A stretch of 64,000 bases of DNA from Yersinia massiliensis CCUG 53443 (GCF_000312485.1 NZ_HE997643.1:1436962-1500961); one strand, 5' to 3'. Positions 50,346-62,596 are shown, counted from the first letter of the stretch. The notes: generated by a model from the sequence alone, not told the origin. Numbers and translations are program-made.

Positions 50346-50836
50346 GTTTATTTCCTTTATTAAAAAATTTTTGCCACCATGGGCGTGTTATAGCCGGTTA
50401 TCAGTCGTTACTTATGGAGGCACTATGAAGGAAATTCGTCAGTGAAGAGCTATCAACGATAACGCTTTAAATATGAACCACTTTACTCAAGATGTCGTGC
50501 ATAAATAGGTCTGTACCACAGGCCGAGACGCATTAACTCATGACCGGCTTTTAATAGCAACTCTTTTTAGCGTGTAAACTAAAGATTCTTGTTCGCTTGG
50601 CTAAAATAAAGCCAAAAAAGCCACTTATTATGCGCTGGATGCGCGTTATTACACGAAATAATCACCACATTATTTTCTTCTCACATCCATGCAATCGGAA
50701 ATATTCAGAAAAATAATAATAAAATTCGCTAAATGCGCCTGCTGATTATCACGTTTAACCGTCGGGACTAAAAGTTTACCTTATAGTTTTGCTAGAATAA
50801 GCAATCACCTATCCGAAAGAGATGCGAGAACGAGAG
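50346..50836. other. divergent control region of the cold-shock gene and lacI
   Basis: 490 bp with no real gene. It contains a six-codon ORF on the + strand (50425-50445, MKEIRQ) with a GGAGG site, a TGGCT/AGCCA inverted repeat in AT-rich DNA, and an inverted repeat TTGCT-agaata-AGCAA (50789-50804) shortly before lacI. I cannot assign functions to these. Confidence 0.4.
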
Positions 50837-51862
50837 ATGAAACCAAAATCTATCACTTTGGATGATGTCGCCCATCAAGCGGGGGTTTCGTATCAAACTG
50901 TATCGCGCGTTTTAAATCAGGCGGTTCATGTTTCGCCGAAAACCCGCACTAAAGTTGAACAAGCGATGGCGGATCTTAACTATGTCCCTAATCGGGTAGC
51001 ACAGCAGTTAGCGGGTAAACACAGTCTGACGCTCGGGCTAGCCACCACTGACCTCTCTTTACATGCGCCTTCGCAAATTGCAGCCGCCATAAAAAGCAAA
51101 GCGCGTGAGTTGGGGTATTCCATTGTCATTGCAATGGTAGATGACCACAGTGACCTTGCCTGCCAGCAAGCGATAAATGAGCTACTTGCACAGCGCGTTG
51201 ATGGCATTTTAGTGAATGTTCCGTTGAAACCAACCCGTAGCCAAAAAGTCGTCCAGCAATGTGCAGGCACACCCGTGTTGTTTCTGGATGTTGACCCACA
51301 ATCTGCCGCTTTCAGTGTGTTGTTTGACCCAAAAGTGGGGGCCATTCAGGGGGCTAAGCATTTACTTTCATTAGGCCACCAGCAAATTGCCTTGATTTGT
51401 GGGCCGAAAGACGCCATTTCGGCGCAATTGCGCTATCAAGGCTGGCAACAGGCGCTGAACAGTGCCTCACTCACGCCTCAGGCCGTTTACTATGGTGAAT
51501 GGGATGCGCGTAGTGGTTATCAGGCCACGCAGAAACTCCTGAGCAGCCACATTCAATTTAGCGCCATTTTAGTTGCTAACGATCAAATGGCATTGGGCGT
51601 ATTACGGGCACTCCATGAGCATGATATTGATGTACCGGGTCAGGTTTCTGTCGTCGGTTACGATGACACCGCAGACAGTGCCTATTTCCAGCCGCCACTG
51701 ACGACGGTGCGGCAGAATTTCAAACTATTGGGTGAAGAAAGCGTTTCCCGCCTGATAGTCAGATTGCACCATAACATTGAGCCACCTTCTGAAACCTTGT
51801 TATTAGCGACCAAACTCACAATCCGCCAGACAACTGCGTTATTCACACCCAAGAACGAATAA
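50837..51862 (+). CDS. lacI: Lac repressor LacI, without tetramerisation helix
   Basis: LacI (341 aa) represses lacZ. The helix-turn-helix is very close to E. coli (DDVAHQAGVSYQTVSRVLNQ), and the hinge NRVAQQLAGKHSL is also conserved. The inducer-binding core contains ILVANDQMALGVLRAL and SVVGYDDTADSAYF. It stops about 20 residues earlier than E. coli LacI, lacking the C-terminal leucine-heptad helix, so it should be a dimer that cannot loop DNA. ATG 50837 is chosen over 50822 from the MKPxxxTLxDVA start. Confidence 0.95.
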   Translation: MKPKSITLDDVAHQAGVSYQTVSRVLNQAVHVSPKTRTKVEQAMADLNYVPNRVAQQLAGKHSLTLGLATTDLSLHAPSQIAAAIKSKARELGYSIVIAMVDDHSDLACQQAINELLAQRVDGILVNVPLKPTRSQKVVQQCAGTPVLFLDVDPQSAAFSVLFDPKVGAIQGAKHLLSLGHQQIALICGPKDAISAQLRYQGWQQALNSASLTPQAVYYGEWDARSGYQATQKLLSSHIQFSAILVANDQMALGVLRALHEHDIDVPGQVSVVGYDDTADSAYFQPPLTTVRQNFKLLGEESVSRLIVRLHHNIEPPSETLLLATKLTIRQTTALFTPKNE

Positions 51863-51935
51863 TTGCGATCATTCTCGACTATTTAACCCACGACTATTTA
51901 CTTTATCTGCCACTGAATTCATCTTGGTTGCATCA

Positions 51936-51956
51936 AATTGTGAGCGCATAACATTT
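51936..51956. promoter_or_regulatory. lac operator upstream of lacZ
   Basis: The core TTGTGAGCGCATAAC differs from E. coli O1 (TTGTGAGCGGATAAC) at one base, and the change makes the centre GCGC, as in the symmetric ideal operator. It lies 54 bp before the lacZ ATG. No second operator of similar quality was seen nearby, and no clear CRP site was found in the 148-bp lacI-lacZ gap. Confidence 0.85.
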
Positions 51957-51998
51957 ATGGTTGTTGCGGGCAAAAACAAGAATACATTCGCAAACTAA

Positions 51999-55157
<3,159 letters not shown>

Positions 55158-55342
55158 ATTAACCGTGAAACGAGCGGTGCTTTTTCTTCTTTAGGTCGCG
55201 CTTAATTTCAGATTAATACCTATATCGGCATAGGCGTAACACTCATACAATCATGGCGTTCAAACATCTCTTAGTCTTGATATTTGCCCTGCCTTCTTTG
55301 TCACCATGCAAGTCTGTCCTTACATGATCGACTCCTTTTTAT

Positions 55343-55369
55343 GCGCCCACCCTATTGGGCGCTTTTTTT
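55343..55369 (+). terminator. intrinsic terminator downstream of lacZ
   Basis: GCGCCCA-ccctat-TGGGCGC followed by seven T. It lies 186 bp after lacZ. The DNA between holds only a 24-codon hydrophobic ORF without a ribosome site (55253-55327), so either lacZ has a long 3' end or a short independent transcript ends here. Confidence 0.93.
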
Positions 55370-55513
55370 GCCTTCTACTTTGCAACACACTGGCAATTGA
55401 GCCATGACTTAAACACATTCAAGTTATGTATGATGACTAGAACAGGAATAAGATAGTCACCTCACTACTGACATTGCATCTGATCTTGCACCTTCACGCA
55501 ACAGAGGACTTAT

Positions 55514-56524
55514 ATGAAACTATTAACTCAACTTCCGGAAAACATGCTGGCGATTGAAATCTCACAGTCCGGTGGGCCAGAAGTGTTAGTTCCTGTAAAA
55601 CGGCCTATTCCTATGCCTGCTGCGGGTGAAATTCTAGTTAAAGTATCAGCCACAGGTGTTAACCGCCCAGACGTGTTACAGCGTAGAGGTCATTATGCGC
55701 CACCTCCAGGAGCATCTGATATTCCAGGATTAGAGGTTGCAGGTGAGGTTATTGCGATTGCCGCAGACGTAACTCGTTTCAAAATTGGGGACAAAGTGTG
55801 CGGATTAATTGCAGGTGGGGGATATGCCCAGTACTGCGTGATACACGAGACTAATTCCTTGCCGATTCCCGATGGCCTGACGGATATCGAAGCAGCAGCG
55901 TTACCAGAAACGTTCTTTACTGTATGGACCAATCTCTTCCAACGCGGTCGCTTTACTGCGGGTGAAACTGTCTTAATTCACGGTGGAACATCCGGTATAG
56001 GAACGACGGCCATTATGCTCAGCAAAGCATTTGGGGCAAAAACGGTGATCGTCACCGTCGGATCAGAAGAAAAACAACAGGCTTGCCTCGCATTAGGCGC
56101 AGATATCGCCATTAACTACCGCACTCAAGATTTTGTTGAAGAAACCAAGCGGGCCACATCAGGTAAGGGGGTTGATATCATTGTTGATCTCATCGCGGGT
56201 GATTATGTTGCGCGTAACTACGAAGCAGCCGCGATGAATGGGCGTATTATTCAAGTTGGGACGCAAAACGGCATCGTCAAAGAGCTTAACTTAATGTTAA
56301 TGCTGCTAAAACGCCTAACACATACCGGTTCGACATTACGCTCACGCAGCGTGGCAGAAAAAGCACTGATCGCCAAAGAATTGGAACAACAAGTTTGGCC
56401 TTTGCTAGGCGTAGGTAAAATAAAGCCGCAAATCTTCCAGTCATACCCATTGGCAGAGGCCTCAAAAGCGCATGAATTGATGGAAAGCAGTACGCATATT
56501 GGTAAAATCGTCCTAACTGTTTAG
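55514..56524 (+). CDS. NAD(P)H quinone oxidoreductase, PIG3 family
   Basis: A 336-aa zinc-free medium-chain dehydrogenase. It has the PIG3/QOR pattern: GVNRPDVLQRRGHYAPPPGA, the substrate-side FFTVWTNLFQRGRF, and the NADPH-binding LIHGGTSGIGTTAIMLSKAF. It probably reduces small quinones or reactive alkenals. CAGAGGA precedes the ATG. It lies alone between terminators. Confidence 0.93.
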   Translation: MKLLTQLPENMLAIEISQSGGPEVLVPVKRPIPMPAAGEILVKVSATGVNRPDVLQRRGHYAPPPGASDIPGLEVAGEVIAIAADVTRFKIGDKVCGLIAGGGYAQYCVIHETNSLPIPDGLTDIEAAALPETFFTVWTNLFQRGRFTAGETVLIHGGTSGIGTTAIMLSKAFGAKTVIVTVGSEEKQQACLALGADIAINYRTQDFVEETKRATSGKGVDIIVDLIAGDYVARNYEAAAMNGRIIQVGTQNGIVKELNLMLMLLKRLTHTGSTLRSRSVAEKALIAKELEQQVWPLLGVGKIKPQIFQSYPLAEASKAHELMESSTHIGKIVLTV

Positions 56525-56764
56525 CGCTATTTGTGGCGTTGTCTGTCTACGATACAGTAGTTGACCATCAGGTGAATTCAACAGTTAAGTAGTTGCTTTC
56601 ACCTGATAAATAAATAATATATCTCTCTATTCGCTTTCCCTTACCTATAACAGTTTAGCGGCCAAAATGCGTCAACTGCTATGCTTTATAATGAATATTC
56701 CATGCTAACCTATAATAAGCGGTATGGTTTAATTCAATTAGTCATTAAACACAAGGTTATAATT

Positions 56765-57298
56765 ATGGACATCATTAAAAAGATATTAATCGATGATATT
56801 GCAAGAATAAATCAAAAAGAAAAAAGAGATGGTCGATTAAAATTTAATAGCGATTTTGTCTACAAGCATCCTTACCTTTGCTTGGCAATGTTAGTTTCCT
56901 ATTTTTTTGTTTTAATTTTGATGTACTTAACCCCCTACTTCGGCAGCGGATATATGATCGCTTTTACCGTATTCTTTGTGCTGATGTCGGCCATTCTTAT
57001 GATGGAAATCAAACCGATATTTAGGTTTGAGGATATTGGTGTTCTTGATTTACGCGTTTGTTACAACGGAGAGTGGTTCTTTAGTCGTGCCTTATCGGCA
57101 CAAGCAATTGAAGAAATATTAAATAGTAAGAATATCAGTGATGAATTTAAGCTGCGCTTCAAACATATTATTAGCAATAAAGGTGAAATCGATTTTTATG
57201 ATGTCTATGATTTGGCCTATTTGCAAAAAAAGTCAAGTCAGTCCAATGATCTTAGCACTATGGCTACATTAGCTAGCACATCAGCATTAGGGCGTTAA
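56765..57298 (+). CDS. ylaC: YlaC family inner-membrane protein
   Basis: A 177-aa protein with an N-terminal amphipathic part (INQKEKRDGRLKFNSDF), two membrane helices near residues 38-80, and a cytoplasmic domain with FEDIGVLDLRVCYNGEWF, the strongest likeness to E. coli YlaC. No function is known. ATG 56765 has AAGG nine bases upstream; earlier in-frame starts lack ribosome sites. The base composition is AT-richer than its neighbours. Confidence 0.8.
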   Translation: MDIIKKILIDDIARINQKEKRDGRLKFNSDFVYKHPYLCLAMLVSYFFVLILMYLTPYFGSGYMIAFTVFFVLMSAILMMEIKPIFRFEDIGVLDLRVCYNGEWFFSRALSAQAIEEILNSKNISDEFKLRFKHIISNKGEIDFYDVYDLAYLQKKSSQSNDLSTMATLASTSALGR

Positions 57299-57335
57299 GC
57301 ACTGATACACACGCTTGTCCATTAGGTGTTAAACC

Positions 57336-57365
57336 GGCCAACACAGATTGGCCTTTTATTTTTTT
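57336..57365 (+). terminator. intrinsic terminator after ylaC
   Basis: GGCCAA-cacaga-TTGGCC followed by TTTTATTTTTTT, 38 bp after the ylaC stop. Confidence 0.9.
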
Positions 57366-57462
57366 AAGATACATTCGATTTATTAGGCGTAGATAAGTAA
57401 TACATTAAAAAATCGCCTATAATCAAGCAAATGTACCTAATAATAAGAGGCCAGCGTAAAAT

Positions 57463-57921
57463 ATGGATAAGATTGACGAGCAATTGATTACTATTTTGGC
57501 AGAGAACGCTCGGATCTCATTAAAAGATTTATCTCAACAGGTCAACCTCTCCTCCCCCAGCACATCAGAACGTCTGCGGCGCTTTGAAGAACGTAAAATA
57601 ATCCGCAGCTACACTTTGGACTTAGACCAACGCGCATTCGGCTATGCCCTGCAAGCAATTGTGCGTGTTAAGCCCTTTGTTGGCATGCGACAAGTGGCCC
57701 AACAAAGCATTCAAGAAACACCAGAATGTGTTGAGTGCGACAAAGTGGCCGGTGACGATTGCTTTATTAGTCGGTTACACATTCAATCGATGGAGCAATT
57801 AGATACCATCACCGACCGTTGGTCACAACATGCTGAAATTCAAACATCAATTGTAAAGTCTTCCCCTGTCCTGAGACGGTTACCGCCATTAGTCCCCTTA
57901 GTGAAAGGCATAAAATTCTGA
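57463..57921 (+). CDS. Lrp/AsnC family transcriptional regulator
   Basis: A 152-aa regulator. The N-terminal helix-turn-helix (ISLKDLSQQVNLSSPSTSER) and C-terminal RAM ligand domain (QETPECVECDKVAGDDCF) are standard. It probably senses an amino acid or related small molecule; the ligand is unknown. It lies 83 bp before kdoO in the same direction, with a small palindrome between. Confidence 0.95.
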   Translation: MDKIDEQLITILAENARISLKDLSQQVNLSSPSTSERLRRFEERKIIRSYTLDLDQRAFGYALQAIVRVKPFVGMRQVAQQSIQETPECVECDKVAGDDCFISRLHIQSMEQLDTITDRWSQHAEIQTSIVKSSPVLRRLPPLVPLVKGIKF

Positions 57922-57949
57922 AAGTTGTGTTACAAACCTCACTTTATCT

Positions 57950-57967
57950 ATCATAAAGCGTTATGAT
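57950..57967. promoter_or_regulatory. palindrome between the Lrp-type gene and kdoO
   Basis: ATCATAA-agcg-TTATGAT, 7-bp arms with a 4-nt centre, 38 bp before the kdoO ATG. It may be a regulator site or a short hairpin. No T run follows. Confidence 0.4.
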
Positions 57968-58004
57968 TCCAATCACTGAATGAATATCTTACAGCGGATA
58001 ACTG

Positions 58005-58909
58005 ATGAGTAATGATAATGTAAATCAGGCGTCAGATTCATTGATTCTGACGCTTCCCAATAACCATTGGGATCAACAAGGTACAGAATACTTCAGCGCT
58101 GTTGAGGCACTGGAGCAAGGTAAGGTTTTGTTTTTACCTCACCTTGCTTTTGAATTGAGTGAGCAGGAAAAACAACTGTTAAACCCTGCACTTGTTGACG
58201 CTAAACGTAAGAATATCAGCCTTAAACCCCTAGAAGGCGTGCTCACAGGGGTTACCGACGAAAGTAAAGTTGAGTTAGTTCGCCAGTTACTTGAACGTTA
58301 TTACCAACATTGTCTTAGTCTAGTGAATCAATTACTGCCGGAATACACCTCCGTCCTGCAAAGCCCAACGAATAGTCTGCGCTTACACCCAGTGACGGCT
58401 TGGCGTGATAAGACATCTTGGCGTAAAGATGATAGCCGCTTACATGTTGACGCTTTCCCCTCTCGTCCTAATTACGGCGAACGTATTATTCGCATTTTTT
58501 CCAATATCAACCCGCAGGGGGAACCTCGTTCCTGGCGTGTGGGCGAAGACTTTACACAGCTTGCGAGCCGTTACTTGCCTCAATTGGATCGTTATTCGCC
58601 CGTCAGTAGTTGGTTGCAACATAAAGTAGGCATTACTAAACGCCGCCGTAGCCATTACGACCACCTGATGCTTCAGCTACACGATAAAATGAAATCGGAT
58701 CTGGATTATCAACAAAATGGCCGACAGGAAGCGATTGATTTCCCATCAGGCAGCAGTTGGATCTGTTTTTCAGATCAAACACCTCACGCAGCCATGGGGG
58801 ACAATATATGTTGGAGCAGACTTTCTTGTTGCCGGTCAGTGGGATGAAAAACCCGCAGCAATCCCCGTTAAAGATACTCGAATCTCTGACGCAGAAGACG
58901 CTGATATAG
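58005..58909 (+). pseudogene. kdoO: Kdo 3-hydroxylase KdoO, frameshifted near the C terminus
   Basis: KdoO-family Fe(II)/2-oxoglutarate dioxygenases hydroxylate the outer Kdo sugar of lipopolysaccharide in Yersinia and Burkholderia. The iron motif HVDAF (H-x-D) and distal His (SDQTPHAAM) are in the first frame. After HAAM the frame reads a foreign tail and stops at 58847. One extra base in the G5 run at 58796-58800 would restore GGQYMLEQTFLLPVSG and then MKNPQQSPLKILESLTQKTL, ending at 58909, the conserved family tail. As it stands, about 34 conserved residues are replaced by 13. It could be a true mutation, slippage, or a sequencing error. Confidence 0.85.
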
Positions 58910-59233
58910 CTCATTCACTGTCCAGTGACTTCATCTATTATGGAATCTGCAGTTGTGTGGATTCCATATAAAGCATAGTGATAACACGGTATTATTCGCA
59001 TCGAAATTTTTTCAAAAAAAAATGGGTTCACAACTTGATCCCCGATAAAAAATAAATATAATTTTTCGGGTCGGATAGAACGGCATCGCAATATTGTAGA
59101 TTGAATGGCTCTATTTTTCCTTATCGAAACCAACATATTATAACCTTGCTCATGCTTACGTTGACTTAAACATTAGTTTGTTTTCATTTGCCTAGAAAAT
59201 ACAAATCAACTCAAATGAATATTGGAGGTTAGT
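58910..59233. other. AT-rich gap with two hairpins after kdoO
   Basis: TATGGAATC pairs with GATTCCATA (58939-58968), and CCCGA...TTTTTCGGG (59041-59070) forms a second stem. Neither ends in a classical U run. The rest is AT-rich with no gene seen; the promoter of the following small gene is presumably here. Confidence 0.45.
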
Positions 59234-59434
59234 ATGGTTAAGGTCTATGACAGAAACAGAAACCCAATCATCCCAGGCAAACGTGTTATGGTCGCGCAAA
59301 CAGGGGAGATTGACGTAGCAAAAGCGATTCATGCTGAAGGGTTGGCCCCAGTACAGGCTGAGCGTGAGCCTGTTGTGGAACTGCAACATACCGGCGCGCG
59401 TTACGTTCCTTTTGATTTAGTTCGACTGGGTTAA
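59234..59434 (+). CDS. small protein of unknown function
   Basis: A 66-aa protein with a perfect GGAGG site before ATG 59234. It has an acidic/basic mix with VPFDLVRLG at the end and a GKRVMVAQTGE stretch like an SH3-type barrel. The beta-rich pattern faintly recalls DsrB-type small proteins, but I do not recognise a family. No signal peptide or membrane segment. A strong hairpin terminator follows, so it seems to be a self-contained gene. Confidence 0.7.
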   Translation: MVKVYDRNRNPIIPGKRVMVAQTGEIDVAKAIHAEGLAPVQAEREPVVELQHTGARYVPFDLVRLG

Positions 59435-59519
59435 TGACCCTAAATAGCATCACGTTGTAAAGAGTACTATTTCAAGTTAGGTTTAGTCTCACAGAGCATA
59501 TTTGTTAGCCGCTAACGCT

Positions 59520-59560
59520 CCGGAGCAACTTTTTATGAGTTGAGTTGCTCCGGCCTTGCT
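59520..59560 (+). terminator. hairpin terminator after the 66-aa gene
   Basis: CCGGAGCAACT pairs perfectly over 11 bp with AGTTGCTCCGG (59543-59553) around a 12-nt loop, followed by a mildly T-rich tail. Confidence 0.7.
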
Positions 59561-59620
59561 ATTTATATTAAAAATAACGTTTAAAAAAATAATAATCGTC
59601 GTCCAACATTAAAAGAGTCG

Positions 59621-59650
59621 TATCCGGCTCGCCTTAAAGCCAGCCGGATA
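59621..59650 (-). terminator. hairpin after the acid phosphatase gene
   Basis: TATCCGGCT (59621-59629) pairs with AGCCGGATA (59642-59650). It lies just past the stop of the minus-strand phosphatase gene; the minus strand continues CGACTCTTTTAATG. Probably its terminator. Confidence 0.65.
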
Positions 59651-59657
59651 GCAACAT

Positions 59658-60986
59658 TTAAATATGACATGCAGGCTCAATCGCTTGCGCCACTTTATTT
59701 TGGAAAGTGGTCAGTTGACAGAGCTTATTAGCGCCGATGTTCTCGCAACCATCGATTTCAATAGGAACAACACCTGCTGGGTTATTATTTAAATCCAGCT
59801 TTTCGGTATTCCGTAACTGATCCATTGTTTGATAAAACATTTTGACCGCCACATAGCGCTGATGATTCATTGGATCTTGCCACAGCTCAAAAACAAGTCC
59901 GCCACCTGGTGGGGTATTATCAGGTTGCTGAGGAAGTTGCCAGTCAGCCCCGAGCATACCGCCAATATTAGCGATATTGGTATCATGACCCCCGAGGAAA
60001 AGGATTTTAGTTTGTGCAACTAACGGCAAGGTTTGCCCTTGCCCCTTACGCTCAAGCACCAGTGCAGTGTCAATTTGTTGTAACAGCGGGGTTCCCTTGT
60101 GGCGAGCGATATAAGGTGTTTTGGCCATCAAATCAAACTGCGCATTATGCAGTGACAACAAGGAACGCCAATTGTCTTCACCCGTTAACCGATGCCAAGC
60201 GACATCCGTCATACCTTGCGAATTTTGTAATAAAAAAATTTCACCCAGCGTCGAAGATAATACCAAGGGACCACTGAGTGAGACTTTAGTCCCCGCTTGA
60301 TTCACCTCAACTTTATTCGCTGCGAAGGTCGCAAAATCACAGGTTTTTCCCTGCTGTTGCAGTGATTGGCAATAAGGTGACCCAGCGAAGTTTAAGACCT
60401 CACCCATCTGAGCAAATGGCTTGGCATAGCGCTGGCTCAGCTCACTCAATGGTCCCCCCAATCGTGCTTCAATGGCCTGATGAGTTTGATCGGCATCTAA
60501 CTTACACACACCGGCGTCAACGGGGTGAAACAGCGGGTCAACCTTTTTCAAATCAGCCTGATAGTGCACTTTCAGACCACAACCCGGTGCGATACCCTCT
60601 AAAAATGCTTGCCCTGTTAAACGAGTGCGCTGATCGACATCGGCCTGAGCATATAGGGTCCCATTAGGTGGACAGCCCTCTGGAATTAAGCCTCGGAGGC
60701 GAAAGTAGTCACCATAAAAAGCGCCCATTAAAGTCACTAATTGCGCCCCTCGAGGTGTTAAGTACCCTGCTTGAACCGGCCATTGTGGCCATTTATCTGG
60801 GGTGACATCATTCATTAACTGTGTTTGTTTGGTCGGAGAACGCACACCATGGCGACTCAAAATAACGACTCGTTCCAAGGTGTAGCCTGTTGGAGGTGCA
60901 ATAATCGGCGCGGCATGATTTGCAAAGCTACCGAGCATCAACAACAGGGCTATTAATCGCAGATTCTTTATTGTTCTTGTCATCAT
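59658..60986 (-). CDS. appA: periplasmic histidine acid phosphatase / phytase AppA
   Basis: A 442-aa phosphatase of the AppA/Agp family. A signal peptide is followed by the catalytic motif SRHGVRSPTK (His46 is the nucleophile), and the proton-donor motif GGHDTNIANI lies in the C-terminal third. Sequence details (TPDKWPQWPVQAGYLTPRGA) match known Yersinia phytases, which release phosphate from phytate at acid pH. Six or more Cys suggest disulfides. Two ATGs (60986, 60983) follow AAGGA. Confidence 0.95.
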   Translation of the reverse strand: MMTRTIKNLRLIALLLMLGSFANHAAPIIAPPTGYTLERVVILSRHGVRSPTKQTQLMNDVTPDKWPQWPVQAGYLTPRGAQLVTLMGAFYGDYFRLRGLIPEGCPPNGTLYAQADVDQRTRLTGQAFLEGIAPGCGLKVHYQADLKKVDPLFHPVDAGVCKLDADQTHQAIEARLGGPLSELSQRYAKPFAQMGEVLNFAGSPYCQSLQQQGKTCDFATFAANKVEVNQAGTKVSLSGPLVLSSTLGEIFLLQNSQGMTDVAWHRLTGEDNWRSLLSLHNAQFDLMAKTPYIARHKGTPLLQQIDTALVLERKGQGQTLPLVAQTKILFLGGHDTNIANIGGMLGADWQLPQQPDNTPPGGGLVFELWQDPMNHQRYVAVKMFYQTMDQLRNTEKLDLNNNPAGVVPIEIDGCENIGANKLCQLTTFQNKVAQAIEPACHI

Positions 60987-61153
60987 TTATATCCTTATTA
61001 AAACTACGAATATTTTTGCCACAACGAGTATGGTCGACGATTGGTGTCCTCACAATGTTGAACTTTATTGAGCAGTAGATACAGCGCAGCCCCGACATGG
61101 ACAAATAGGGAATAATTCATATAATCAGGCAAAACAAATGAAAAGGTATAATT

Positions 61154-61246
61154 ATGTCATTTACTGAATGGGTTATTTTAGGCGTGGTCATCGGCTGCGC
61201 TATTGGTGCTTTAATGAAGATTTTCGGTAAGAAAAAAAGCCAGTAA
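61154..61246 (+). CDS. 30-residue single-span membrane protein
   Basis: ATG 61154 with AAGG eight bases upstream encodes MSFTEWVILGVVIGCAIGAL followed by MKIFGKKKSQ. One glycine-rich hydrophobic helix with a basic C-terminal tail is the usual form of bacterial small membrane proteins. It lies alone in the 600-bp appA-mtfA gap. I do not recognise a family; the rest of that gap shows no other gene. Confidence 0.6.
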   Translation: MSFTEWVILGVVIGCAIGALMKIFGKKKSQ

Positions 61247-61586
61247 CCTTATTGGCCCCGCTCTAAAAATTGGCTGGCCAGCGCATGTAATACGATCCCG
61301 ACATTGCCTAAATGAAACTCTGTATTGACCTGAATGCCTAATAAGAACATGAAGACTTAGTGTGATAAGGATCGCTGAATTTTTTTTCTATAAGTGCTTG
61401 AATAATGTCAGTGTGCGAGGGATTTTCCCTCTAAAAGAATCTCTCCTCGGGTGTTTTCGAGGCGGCCTTTTCAACCACTCATGAATCTCTCAATGAAATG
61501 GTTGCGAACATGGCCCCTTTTGCGGCATGTTTACAACAACACCTCCCTGCTTTAGACGTTCGAATTATCACTTTGTGAGCAACCTG

Positions 61587-62357
61587 ATGATTAAGTGGCT
61601 GTGGAAAGCAAATCAACCGCAAGCGGAGATACTCGCACAGTGGCGTGAAGCCCTAGATATCCCCTTGTTAGCGCCTTTGAACGAGCAAGAACAAGAGCGC
61701 CTGGTTTCTGTGGCGAGCCAACTGCTGCAACAAAAACGGCTGGTACCGTTACAGGGTTTGGTACTCACACCATTGATGCAAGCTCGGCTGACGCTGCTTT
61801 TTGCGCTTCCCGTCATGGAACTCGGTGCCAAATGGCTAGATGGCTTTCATGAGGTGCTTATTTACCCCTCACCTTTCGTGGTAGAGGATGAATGGCAAGA
61901 CGATCTCGGCTTAGTCCATTCAGGTCAAACGGTGCAATCTGGCCAGAGCTGGGAACAAGGGCCGATTGTTCTTAATTGGCAAGATATTCAAGATTCATTT
62001 GATTTATCAGGTTTTAATTTGGTTATTCACGAAGCCGCTCATAAATTGGATATGCGCAATGGCGGCAATTCAAACGGTGTTCCCCCAATTGCGATGCGTG
62101 ATGTTGCCTCGTGGGAGTATGATCTGCATCAGGCCATGGATAATATTCAAGATGAAATCGATATGGTCGGCGTTGAAGCTGCCAGTATGGATGCCTATGC
62201 CGCCAGTGACCCAGCCGAATGTTTTGCTGTGTTATCTGAATATTTTTTCAGTGCGCCGGAATTGTTAGAAGGCCGTTTTCCCACTGTGTATCAACATTTC
62301 TGTGCTTTTTATCGTCAAGATCCACTGGCTCGACTAAAACGCTGGGAAAAACAATAG
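61587..62357 (+). CDS. mtfA: Mlc titration factor / metallopeptidase MtfA
   Basis: MtfA (256 aa) is a zinc peptidase that binds the glucose repressor Mlc and so influences ptsG. The zinc motif H-E-A-A-H is at about residues 148-152 ([16 protein letters not shown]), with the third ligand region in [17 protein letters not shown] 61587 gives the MIKWxWK start of the family; the open frame upstream is not used. The stop codon lies in the first unit of an 18-bp tandem repeat. tRNA-Asn follows, as in E. coli. Confidence 0.96.
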   Translation: MIKWLWKANQPQAEILAQWREALDIPLLAPLNEQEQERLVSVASQLLQQKRLVPLQGLVLTPLMQARLTLLFALPVMELGAKWLDGFHEVLIYPSPFVVEDEWQDDLGLVHSGQTVQSGQSWEQGPIVLNWQDIQDSFDLSGFNLVIHEAAHKLDMRNGGNSNGVPPIAMRDVASWEYDLHQAMDNIQDEIDMVGVEAASMDAYAASDPAECFAVLSEYFFSAPELLEGRFPTVYQHFCAFYRQDPLARLKRWEKQ

Positions 62358-62411
62358 CGCTGCGGAAAACAGTAACGCTGGAGAAAACAGTTACGCTGGC
62401 GAAAACAAGAA
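62340..62411 (+). repeat. four 18-bp tandem repeats spanning the mtfA stop codon
   Basis: Units: CGCTGGGAAAAACAATAG, CGCTGCGGAAAACAGTAA, CGCTGGAGAAAACAGTTA, CGCTGGCGAAAACAAGAA. Each is six codons in the mtfA frame (R-W-E-K-Q-stop, then R-C-G-K-Q-stop, R-W-R-K-Q-L, R-W-R-K-Q-E). The first two end in stop codons and the last two do not. Confidence 0.92.
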
Positions 62412-62519
62412 GCAACGATGACCGCCGACTGCTCATATGCTGAGCATTCAATTCAAATCTACTAATTTAGCGTTGACAGGATCAGGCATGCTAGATATCA
62501 TGCGCCCCGTTCACACGAT

Positions 62520-62595
62520 TCCTCTGTAGTTCAGTCGGTAGAACGGCGGACTGTTAATCCGTATGTCACTGGTTCGAGTCCAGTCAGAGGAGCCA
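62520..62595 (+). tRNA. tRNA-Asn (GUU)
   Basis: The 76-nt cloverleaf has acceptor TCCTCTG paired with CAGAGGA, discriminator G and encoded CCA. The D loop is TCAGTCGGTAGA, the anticodon GTT is at 62553-62555, and the T arm contains GGTTCGAGTCC. It lies downstream of mtfA, as in E. coli, and is followed by an intrinsic terminator. Confidence 0.97.
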
Positions 62596-62596
62596 A
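62580..62596 (+). other. attachment-site sequence of the Yersinia high-pathogenicity island
   Basis: CCAGTCAGAGGAGCCAA at the tRNA-Asn 3' end is the 17-bp att core described for the Yersinia HPI. Only one copy is seen in the window, and no P4-type integrase follows, so this locus appears unoccupied within the visible 1.4 kb. Confidence 0.75.

Noticed and set aside
55253..55327. 24-codon hydrophobic ORF (MAFKHLLVLIFALPSLSPCK) after lacZ.
   Set aside because: No Shine-Dalgarno sequence and no conserved feature; listed only as part of the gap.
61477..61550. 24-codon ORF before mtfA.
   Set aside because: No ribosome site and no coherent protein features.
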